A DNA stretch of 51,473 bases, taken from Thalassolituus sp. UBA674. Its GTDB lineage: Bacteria; Pseudomonadota; Gammaproteobacteria; Pseudomonadales; Oceanobacteraceae. The stretch spans positions 1-51,473 of the forward strand of contig DBNK01000011.1 in NCBI GenBank assembly GCA_002298335.1. The letters are read 5' to 3'. The notes beneath the pieces are model-generated. The model saw only the letters and a program-made list of their open reading frames with translations, did not search any database and had not been told where the DNA came from. Position 1 is the first letter of the stretch. Each line of letters opens with the position of its first letter. The position numbers were made by a program, and so were the translations under genes. This document shows, piece after piece, positions 27,891 to 35,004 of the stretch.

Positions 27891-28889
27891 ATGCGTAAGT
27901 TGATCGGCATGGTTGCACTGGCGTTGTCTGCGTCATCGGTCAGTGTCAATGCCCTTGAATCACGGAACATCTGTATTTTTGACCCGGTCGGTTCCAGTGG
28001 CCCTATGTTCAAACTGATGGAGGACTACAAACAGTTCGCCATCCCTGAAGGCATTGAAGTCAAACTTCATGCTTACACCGATGAAAAAATTGCTTCTGAC
28101 GATTTCAAAGCCGGTCAGTGTGACGGTGTGGTTCTGACCGGTGCCCGCGCGCGTCCGTTCAGTAAGTTCGCCTCGACCATCGAAGCCATCGGTGCCGTAC
28201 CTGACGACACAGTGATGCGTAATGTGGTGAACCTGATTTCGTCACCGAAAGGCGCCAAGTACATGAAGAATGACCGCTATGAAGTGGGTGGTGTTATGCC
28301 AGCCGGTGCGGTTTATCTGTTCGTGAACGACCGTAGCATTGATACCGTTGAAGAAATGTCCGGTAAGAAAATCGCCACTCTGGACTACGACCAGCCATCC
28401 ATCAAGATGGTGAACCACGTCGGTGCCGCGGTTGTGCCGTCCAACTCCGCAAACTTCTCCGGTAAGTTTAACAATGGCAGTGTGGACATTGCCTACGCCC
28501 CGGCGCTTGCCTACAAACCACTGGAAATGTACAAGGGTCTTGGCACAGCTGGTGGTATCCTCCGCTACAATCTGGCTTACCTGGATTTCCAGCTGGTAAT
28601 GCACGCTGATCGCTTCCCGGAAGGTTATGGTCAGAAATCTCGTCAGTACGTTGCCAGTATGTTTGACCGCATGTTGAAGCAGATTGAAGACAACACTGCC
28701 GAGATCGATGATAAATACTGGATCGATCTGCCTGAGGCAGTCAAGAAACGTTATGACGCCATGCTGCGTGCAGTACGTGTTGAGCTGCGTGAAGAAGGTG
28801 TCTATGACGGCACTATGCTGCGCCTGCTGAAAGGCCTGCGTTGTAAGGAAAACCCGGCTGAAGCCGAGTGCGCGGAGAATCTGGAATAA
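27891..28889 (+). CDS. Putative periplasmic solute-binding protein (AdeT1/2-like)
   Basis: 332 residues, signal peptide to about residue 21 (VNA). NICIFDPVGSSGPMFKLMEDY near the N-terminus, QCDGVVLTGARARPF and the periplasmic two-lobed pattern recall the DctP-like family that includes Acinetobacter AdeT1/AdeT2. Those were once linked to RND efflux but resemble TRAP binding proteins. Two Cys pairs (NICI ... GQCDG; RCKENPAEAECAE) may form disulfides. Lies between the lipoprotein and the TRAP permease; ligand unknown. Confidence 0.75.
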   Translation: MRKLIGMVALALSASSVSVNALESRNICIFDPVGSSGPMFKLMEDYKQFAIPEGIEVKLHAYTDEKIASDDFKAGQCDGVVLTGARARPFSKFASTIEAIGAVPDDTVMRNVVNLISSPKGAKYMKNDRYEVGGVMPAGAVYLFVNDRSIDTVEEMSGKKIATLDYDQPSIKMVNHVGAAVVPSNSANFSGKFNNGSVDIAYAPALAYKPLEMYKGLGTAGGILRYNLAYLDFQLVMHADRFPEGYGQKSRQYVASMFDRMLKQIEDNTAEIDDKYWIDLPEAVKKRYDAMLRAVRVELREEGVYDGTMLRLLKGLRCKENPAEAECAENLE

Positions 28890-28938
28890 TCTCCTGAGCG
28901 CTGAGACAGCAGTACAGCAGACCTTATGCTGACTAAAG

Positions 28939-28963
28939 ACCGGAGCACAGGCTCCGGTTTTTA
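28939..28963 (+). terminator. Terminator between binding protein and TRAP permease
   Basis: ACCGGAGC (28939-28946) pairs with GCTCCGGT (28951-28958), followed by a T run. It implies partial uncoupling of the permease from the two upstream genes, as usual when a binding protein is needed in excess. Confidence 0.85.
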
Positions 28964-29092
28964 ACGCCGGTCATTCCGTTGTACCCGTCTGCAGCCAGGT
29001 CCCCTCCGGGACTTTTTAAAATCCTGAATGATCATTAACCGCTAAGATCTGCCGTTTAGCCGGCAGACTCCAGTCAGAAGTAGAGGTGTTTC

Positions 29093-31222
29093 ATGGATCA
29101 GACCGTACGGGTGGGGAACCGCACGGCGTACGAGTGGATAATGGCCATCCCGGCCTTTCTGGTGCTCGTATTTGTAATTATCATCAATACCAGTCACACA
29201 CTTCATGCGCAGCTGCTGCAGCTGGGTGAAACCACCTGGGAAGGTTACTTCCAGTTAAGACACGACCCGGTTGAACCGAGTTGTAATGCCAATATGGATA
29301 TTGAGGCAGAGCTTCAGCGCCTGATCGCTGAGCGTGAAGCTGAGCCTGTCGACGAATTCGATCTGTTCGCACCGGAGCCCATTGATCCGGATGTCATGCG
29401 CACTTCACTGAGTGCCGCCAAAGAACAGTGTCAGATCAAATTCCAGCAGTACGATGACGTCAAAGACCGGATTACCACCGGTGTTGAGATCTTCCGCACC
29501 GTCGAACTGGGTGTTGCCCGCTTCGGTGAATTTGGTATGGCCACTCAGCGCATCATGCTGTCTACCCTGGTACTGATCTGTGGTCTGACCACGCTGCTGC
29601 GTCGTCATCATATTGCGCTGCGTCCGATGGAAACCGTGATGGACTACCGTCTCGGCGCCATTGCGCAGTTTTTCTCCATGGGCATTCTGTTCTACTCGGT
29701 TTGGACCTTTAAGGAGGTCGCCTTCAGTGCCGGGGTAGAGGTCAGCACCGAGCATGCGATCCTGCATTATTACTGGATCGTCGGTTTCGGCTTCCCCATG
29801 TTCCTCAGCCTGTATCAGGCCATCGTTGTACCGAAAAATGCCAAGCCCGGTGGCGGTTTTGCCAAAGCCACACTGGCGATTCCTCTGTATGCCCAGATGA
29901 GTATCATCTCTGGTACTTACTTTATTATTTCTGGTCATGCTGCCGGTATCGGTATCTACCTCAACCAGATGCTGGAGCTGTCGCAGCTGTTCCTGAATGT
30001 CGCTCTCTACGTGTGGATCGGTATGCTGCTGAAACGTACGGAGCTGGCCCAGAAAGTCTTTAACGTCTTCCGTCCGTTCCGTCTGCCGCCAGAAATGCTG
30101 GCTGTGGCAGTGGTTGCGCTGGCGGCTCTGCCAACGGCCTATACCGGTGGTTCCGGTATCTTCGTGATTGCGGTCGGTGGTCTGATTTATATGGAACTGC
30201 GCCGTGCCGGTGCACGTCGTCAATTGGCGCTGGCGGCAACCGCTATGTCCGGTTCGCTGGGTGTGGTACTGCGTCCGTGTCTGCTGGTGGTGATCGTTGC
30301 CGCCCTGAACAACGAAGTGACAACCGATCAGCTGTTCGGCTGGGGTGTGAAAGTCTTCTTCCTGACCACTGTGTTGTTTGCCTTCTATGCGCTGCTGACC
30401 CGTAAGGCACCGGAAACTCCGCAACCGTCACTTGATACTTCTCTGGTCTGGCCAGAACTGAAAGATGCCCTGAAGCCTCTGATCCCTTACGTCATTCTGG
30501 TGACGGTGACTCTGGTCCTGTATGGCCTGCTGCTGAACGCCTATCTGGATGAGTTCTCTGCGCCGATCATTCTGCCGGTTCTGCTGCTGGTGATTCTGAT
30601 CTATGAGCGTATTGCCAAAGAGAAAGATGTTCTCAAACGCGAGAATATGAACATCGACTATGTCGAACACCGCCTTGAAGAATCGTTTGATGATCTGGTG
30701 AAAGGTAACGATTCTCTGGAAAAAACCATCCGTGAATCTACTACTGAAGCGATTGGTCATATCGGTGCTCTGCTGATGCTGATGGGTATGTCCATCAGTA
30801 TCGGTGGTGTGTTTGAACGTGCCGAGGTCATGAGCCTGGTGCCGGAAAGCTTCGATTCCATCTGGGTGGCTATGGCGCTGCTGGTATCGGTTCTGGTGGT
30901 CATCGGTATGATCATGGACCCATACGGTGCCGTGATTCTGGTGAGTGCGACTATTGCCTCCATCGCCTATAAGAGTGGTATCGATCCGGTGCATTTCTGG
31001 ATGGTGACACTGGCTGCTTTCGAACTGGGGTATCTGAGTCCGCCGGTAGCATTGAACCATCTGTTGACGAGGCAGGTGGTCGGCGAAGAAGAAGTACGGC
31101 TGTCGAAGCAGGAAGGTCACAACTTCTGGTACAAGAACGAGAAGATCCTGTTGCCTCTGGTCACTATGGCGACGGCAGTACTTATCGTTGCCTTTGTACC
31201 ACTGGCTATTGGTTATGACTGA
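29093..31222 (+). CDS. TRAP-type transporter large permease
   Basis: 709-residue inner-membrane protein. The first segment, TM at about 15-35, leads to a periplasmic loop of about 100 residues, then helices to about 260 that could stand in for the small DctQ unit. From about 280 there is a DctM-like module with AAPTAYTGGSGIF-like core (ALAALPTAYTGGSGIFVIAV), and near the C-terminus LAAFELGYLSPPVALNHLLTR, the characteristic DctM end motif. A cytoplasmic acidic insert (residues about 505-545) interrupts the helices. Predicted Na+-coupled uptake of an organic acid or related solute. Confidence 0.88.
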   Translation: MDQTVRVGNRTAYEWIMAIPAFLVLVFVIIINTSHTLHAQLLQLGETTWEGYFQLRHDPVEPSCNANMDIEAELQRLIAEREAEPVDEFDLFAPEPIDPDVMRTSLSAAKEQCQIKFQQYDDVKDRITTGVEIFRTVELGVARFGEFGMATQRIMLSTLVLICGLTTLLRRHHIALRPMETVMDYRLGAIAQFFSMGILFYSVWTFKEVAFSAGVEVSTEHAILHYYWIVGFGFPMFLSLYQAIVVPKNAKPGGGFAKATLAIPLYAQMSIISGTYFIISGHAAGIGIYLNQMLELSQLFLNVALYVWIGMLLKRTELAQKVFNVFRPFRLPPEMLAVAVVALAALPTAYTGGSGIFVIAVGGLIYMELRRAGARRQLALAATAMSGSLGVVLRPCLLVVIVAALNNEVTTDQLFGWGVKVFFLTTVLFAFYALLTRKAPETPQPSLDTSLVWPELKDALKPLIPYVILVTVTLVLYGLLLNAYLDEFSAPIILPVLLLVILIYERIAKEKDVLKRENMNIDYVEHRLEESFDDLVKGNDSLEKTIRESTTEAIGHIGALLMLMGMSISIGGVFERAEVMSLVPESFDSIWVAMALLVSVLVVIGMIMDPYGAVILVSATIASIAYKSGIDPVHFWMVTLAAFELGYLSPPVALNHLLTRQVVGEEEVRLSKQEGHNFWYKNEKILLPLVTMATAVLIVAFVPLAIGYD

Positions 31223-31242
31223 TTGCCTCTTTGCTGAAGCAC

Positions 31243-31275
31243 AAAAAAAGCCGCCCATCGGGCGGCTTTTTTATT
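31243..31275. terminator. Bidirectional terminator after TRAP permease
   Basis: AGCCGCCC (31249-31256) pairs with GGGCGGCT (31260-31267), A run left and T run right. Also serves the convergent MshEN gene. Confidence 0.92.
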
Positions 31276-31305
31276 GTCAGCTGATTGCTCAGCGATAGTT
31301 CACTG

Positions 31306-32019
31306 TCAGTTACTGACCTTGATGGTGATGCTGGAATCAGCGGACATGCGCAGATCTTTGATCACCAGATCTCCCATGGCCGGACCACTGGCACCTGCAA
31401 TGTTGAGATCACGGAAGGCGATTTCAGCGATGCGTTTCGGCACTTTAAGGCTCATAGAACCGTCGGCATTGTAGGTCACCATCGGCGTGTCTGAGTCGTG
31501 GTATTCAACACCGGAAATCTCAGCGTCAGTCAGCAGGTTGAGACCTGGGAACAGAGACTCCAGGGTGGCCATGACCGCTTTTTCACCAGCCTGATCACTT
31601 GGATTATCCGGATCTTCCAGGCCAGCAAGATAAGCGACATTCTCAGTCAGACCCTGTGCAGTGACATCACCCATAGCGGCCTCTGTCATTGGCACCAGAC
31701 CAATGCGTTTCATCACACTGGCTTCGGCGACTGTCGTGCTGTCAATCGCAGCGTGTGCGGTACTGATAAAAGGCTGGATAGGGCCCAGCAGAGCCGCACT
31801 CACTGCGGCAAACAGGCGGTAGCGGGACTGCTTCTTCAGAGCCTTGTTCAGGTCATTCTCGGTCAGCCAGCCTTGTTCGATCAGAATTTCACCCAACTTC
31901 AGCTGACTTTCAGCCTGCAGTCGCAGAGCGGCGTCGAGTTGGGTACGGGTGATCAGTCCTTTGTGCAGAAGAAGTGTACCCAGACGGGATTTCTGCTGTG
32001 CAATCTGCTGGTTCGACAT
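31306..32019 (-). CDS. MshEN-domain membrane protein, putative c-di-GMP receptor
   Basis: 237 residues. The N-terminal part carries two 24-residue motifs of the MshEN (T2SSE_N) type: R12-LG-x-x-L ... L28-x-x-x-L32-x-x-Q35 and K41-LG-x-x-L ... L57-x-x-x-L61-x-x-Q64, separated by exactly five residues. This tandem with a 5-residue spacer is the known c-di-GMP-binding arrangement of MshE-type ATPases. Here no ATPase follows. Instead there is a hydrophobic segment at about 67-88 ending STAHA, then an unrecognised acidic C-terminal domain of about 145 residues ending in beta-like TITIKVSN. Topology is probably cytoplasmic sensor, one membrane span, periplasmic effector. Single gene. Confidence 0.75.
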   Translation of the reverse strand: MSNQQIAQQKSRLGTLLLHKGLITRTQLDAALRLQAESQLKLGEILIEQGWLTENDLNKALKKQSRYRLFAAVSAALLGPIQPFISTAHAAIDSTTVAEASVMKRIGLVPMTEAAMGDVTAQGLTENVAYLAGLEDPDNPSDQAGEKAVMATLESLFPGLNLLTDAEISGVEYHDSDTPMVTYNADGSMSLKVPKRIAEIAFRDLNIAGASGPAMGDLVIKDLRMSADSSITIKVSN

Positions 32020-32310
32020 AAGGGTGACCTTCAGTGGGAAAGAATGTGTGTTAATCCTGTATCATGAGCCGGTTTTCAACAACGCAGGGAAATTGGCGGA
32101 AACCTGAGGCTTTTTTCTGATGCGGTGTAACATTCTGATAAGAAAGGAAAAATCTGAAACGCTACGATTTGTTATTTGTTGTAATGGCTTTTTTTGCCAT
32201 ACGATGAACGGTCGTTTTCAGTACTGATCTTTTTATTTGCCCACGGACTGGTTTTTTCCCGATCAGCCCCCAGATATGATGACGTAAATTTGAATTCAGC
32301 GGAGACAACA

Positions 32311-33261
32311 ATGAGCAGCCCGAGACATGTACAACTTCTGATTCTGGGTTCCGGACCGGCCGGTTACACCGCCGCCGTTTACGGTGCCCGGGCGAACCTG
32401 AATCCGGTCATCATCACCGGTATGCAGATGGGTGGTCAGCTGACCACGACGACAGAAGTGGATAACTGGCCGGGTGACGCTGAGGGTGTGCAGGGTCCGG
32501 AACTGATGGAGCGTATGAAAGCGCATGCTGAACGGTTTGATACTGAGATCGTGTTTGACCAGATCAGTGAAGTGAACCTGAAGCAGAAGCCGTTTTATCT
32601 GAAAGGAGACACGGGAGAATACACCTGTGATGCGCTGGTCATTGCTACCGGTGCCAGTGCCCGTTATCTGGGCCTGGACAGTGAAGAAGCCTTTAAGGGC
32701 AAAGGTGTCTCCGCCTGTGCGACCTGTGACGGCTTTTTCTACCGCAAGAAGCGCGTGGCGGTTATCGGTGGTGGTAACACTGCGGTGGAAGAGGCTCTGT
32801 ACCTTTCCAACATCGCGTCAGAGGTGGTTGTGGTACACCGCCGTGACAGCTTCCGCAGCGAAAAGATTCTGGCTGATAAGCTGCTGGATAAAGCGGCGAA
32901 CGGCAACGTCACCATCAAGTGGAATGCCACGCTGGACGAAGTTCTGGGTGATGACATGGGTGTAACCGGTATGCGCATCCGCAGTACTGAAAGCGGAGAA
33001 ACGGAAGATATTGATCTGGAGGGCGTGTTCATTGCCATCGGTCACTCACCGAATACCGGCATCTTTGAAGGTCAGCTGGAGATGAAAGACGGCTATATTC
33101 AGGTGCAGAGTGGTCTGAATGGTAATGCTACCCAGACCAGTGTGCCGGGGGTGTTTGCCGCTGGTGATGTATCGGATCATATCTACCGCCAGGCCATCAC
33201 GTCCGCCGGTACCGGCTGCATGGCAGCTCTGGATGCAGAGCGCTATCTGGACGGTCTCTGA
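32311..33261 (+). CDS. trxB: Thioredoxin reductase
   Basis: Cytoplasmic FAD/NADPH flavoprotein, 316 residues. FAD motif LILGSGPAGYTAA at about 10-22, redox CATC at 136-139, NADPH motif VIGGGNTAVEEAL near 155, and FAAGDVSDHIYRQAITSAGTG at the C-terminus. The ATG at 32311, with GCGGAG upstream, gives the normal N-terminus; an in-frame upstream ATG would add 39 residues with no family match. No thioredoxin gene adjacent. Confidence 0.97.
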   Translation: MSSPRHVQLLILGSGPAGYTAAVYGARANLNPVIITGMQMGGQLTTTTEVDNWPGDAEGVQGPELMERMKAHAERFDTEIVFDQISEVNLKQKPFYLKGDTGEYTCDALVIATGASARYLGLDSEEAFKGKGVSACATCDGFFYRKKRVAVIGGGNTAVEEALYLSNIASEVVVVHRRDSFRSEKILADKLLDKAANGNVTIKWNATLDEVLGDDMGVTGMRIRSTESGETEDIDLEGVFIAIGHSPNTGIFEGQLEMKDGYIQVQSGLNGNATQTSVPGVFAAGDVSDHIYRQAITSAGTGCMAALDAERYLDGL

Positions 33262-33276
33262 GCCCTGCAGCACAGA

Positions 33277-33305
33277 AAAGCCCGGTGATCACCGGGCTTT
33301 TTTAT
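33277..33305. terminator. Bidirectional terminator after trxB
   Basis: AAAGCCCGGT and ACCGGGCTTT around GATC (33277-33300), T run to 33303. Overlaps the tail of the convergent M48 gene. Confidence 0.92.
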
Positions 33306-34144
33306 GGCTGATCAGAGGCACTCAGTAACCAGGCGGGCAGAGGCGTAAGGTCGCCTGAATTGCCTGCAATGCTGGCCGTAATCTGCCGCAGACGATCTTC
33401 CGTGTCCGGATGGCTGGCGAACAGTCCACCCAGTCCGGCCACTGTCTGCAGGTGTTGGTCGTCGTTATCAGAGAGCACACTGAGAAAGAACTCATCGGCC
33501 CCGACGGTATGGCCATAACAGTCCTGCAGCAGCTGCAGAGCCTTGCGGTCGGCTGTGGCTTCCATACTCCGGCTGAAGGTCATCAGTGCCGCGTTGCCGC
33601 CACTCTGAGCGAGCCAGCCTGCGCCGGAATCACTCATACCCAGCACCAGATAGAGCAGGGAGTGACCGAGCTGTTCCAGCATCAGGATGGCGGGATGCCG
33701 CTCCTGTATATGGACGATCTCATGGGCCAGTACCATGGCCAGACCATTCTCGCTGTGTACGCTGCCCAGTAACCCTGATGTGACGACAATGTGTCCACCT
33801 GTGGTTGCTGCTGCATTGGCTTCCGGGGTGTCTGGCAGCCAGTGCACGATGACAGGTACGGCGTCAGGCTGATTCTGCAGCAGACGTGCGGCCAGAGCAT
33901 TCAGGTATTTCTCTGTGCGCAGATCCTGCTCCGATAAGAACCGGGTCTCCGGGGTGACTGACGGCTCCCAGCTGAAGGGAATCCGCGGCCCCAGCCATGA
34001 GGCGCTCAAGCCAATCAGCCAGGAGGCCAGAAGGACTAGCGCCAGTAAGGCACCAGCCAGTAACAGGAAGTCCGCCAGAACCGATTCATGGCGGTTGTTT
34101 ATGCCTTCCGGCGGCTGTGGATTGGATTCAGGCAGCGGCATCAT
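33302..34144 (-). CDS. M48-family zinc metallopeptidase, membrane-anchored
   Basis: 280 residues. Short cytoplasmic N-terminus, one membrane span at about 25-48, then an M48 domain with HEIVHIQERH: HEIVH at 141-145, and the third-ligand region SMEATADRKAL near 192. Differs from HtpX, which has several helices, and resembles Oma1/BepA-like or CaaX-protease type. Likely an envelope quality-control peptidase. Its start overlaps the upstream YbjQ-like gene by 17 bp. Confidence 0.88.
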   Translation of the reverse strand: MMPLPESNPQPPEGINNRHESVLADFLLLAGALLALVLLASWLIGLSASWLGPRIPFSWEPSVTPETRFLSEQDLRTEKYLNALAARLLQNQPDAVPVIVHWLPDTPEANAAATTGGHIVVTSGLLGSVHSENGLAMVLAHEIVHIQERHPAILMLEQLGHSLLYLVLGMSDSGAGWLAQSGGNAALMTFSRSMEATADRKALQLLQDCYGHTVGADEFFLSVLSDNDDQHLQTVAGLGGLFASHPDTEDRLRQITASIAGNSGDLTPLPAWLLSASDQP

Positions 34145-34592
34145 GAGCAGGCCTGGTCAGCGCCGTGCCGTAGGCCAGTACCTCAACGGAACCCAGTCCC
34201 TTGGCGTCGTTTTCACCGATGCGCGAGGTTTCGTATTTCACGTTGTAGATGATGTCAGCACCCAGCTGCTGTGCCTCTTCCTGCATGCGTAATGTGGCCT
34301 CACGCCGGGCACGGTCGAGCAATGATTCGTAGGCACCGACCCGGCCCCCGAAGACGTTACGCAGCGAAGCCGCAACGGTTTTGAAGTAATCCACAGAGAC
34401 CACGACACTGCCGGTCACGAGGGTGGAATCATGCTGACTGTGCTCGTTGGCCGGTACCCGTACCGGCAGGACAAGCAGATGGCGAAGGGCTGCTTCGCGG
34501 GCGAGTATGCTGCGGTAGTGACGCTGTTCCAGCCAGCGACCGGACAGATAACCGGTAAGCAGCAGGAACAGGAAGATCAGCAGGCCACTCAT
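34128..34592 (-). CDS. YbjQ-family protein with N-terminal membrane segment
   Basis: 154 residues. Hydrophobic N-terminal segment at about 3-18, then a heavy-metal-binding/YbjQ (DUF74-like) fold: GSVVVSVDYFKTVAASLRNVFGGRVGAYESLLDRAR and LGADIIYNVKYETS. YbjQ folds oligomerise into pentamers or higher rings. Starts with ATGA overlapping the stop of the preceding YbjQ gene, so translation is coupled. A membrane-anchored paralogue of its neighbour. Confidence 0.85.
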   Translation of the reverse strand: MSGLLIFLFLLLTGYLSGRWLEQRHYRSILAREAALRHLLVLPVRVPANEHSQHDSTLVTGSVVVSVDYFKTVAASLRNVFGGRVGAYESLLDRARREATLRMQEEAQQLGADIIYNVKYETSRIGENDAKGLGSVEVLAYGTALTRPAHDAAA

Positions 34593-34909
34593 GCGTCTTC
34601 CAGAATAACTGCTGTGCCATAGACGAAAATTTCAGAGGCACCTGCAGCAATCGAAGAGGTACTGAAACGGACGTTGAGCACCGCGTTGGCACCGATGGCA
34701 GTGGCCTGCTCAGTGAGACGTTGCAAGGCCTCATCGCGGGATTCTGACAGCAGCTCGGTGTAACCCTTCAGCTCACCGCCAAAGACGTTTTTAAATCCGG
34801 CCATGATGTCGCGGCCGACGTGCTTGGCACGTACGGTACTGCCCTGGACCATGCCCATATGGCGGACGATGGTTTTCCCCGGGACGATCTCCATATTGCT
34901 GATCAGCAT
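34589..34909 (-). CDS. YbjQ-family protein (soluble)
   Basis: 106 residues from the ATG at 34909, with AGGAG upstream; an upstream in-frame start would add an unlike peptide running into the terminator. Family signature: VRAKHVGRDIMAGFKNVFGGELKGYTELLSESRDEAL and AIGANAVLNVRF. Function of the family is unknown. First of three overlapping genes. Confidence 0.9.
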   Translation of the reverse strand: MLISNMEIVPGKTIVRHMGMVQGSTVRAKHVGRDIMAGFKNVFGGELKGYTELLSESRDEALQRLTEQATAIGANAVLNVRFSTSSIAAGASEIFVYGTAVILEDA

Positions 34910-34955
34910 GCTTGTCTCCTGTGATGACTCAGTTGATCTTACCGGAATGCCGCCC

Positions 34956-34987
34956 ATAAAAAAGCCCCGCATCAGCGGGGCTCTTTT
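34956..34987 (-). terminator. Terminator of fadE
   Basis: GCCCCGC (34964-34970) pairs with GCGGGGC (34975-34981). On the minus strand a T run follows. It separates fadE from the YbjQ cluster. Confidence 0.9.
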
Positions 34988-35004
34988 ACGAGAAGTACAA
35001 GGAC

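Noticed and set aside
28890..29092. Riboswitch upstream of the TRAP permease
   Set aside because: Only a simple terminator hairpin belonging to the upstream gene was seen; no known aptamer pattern recognised.
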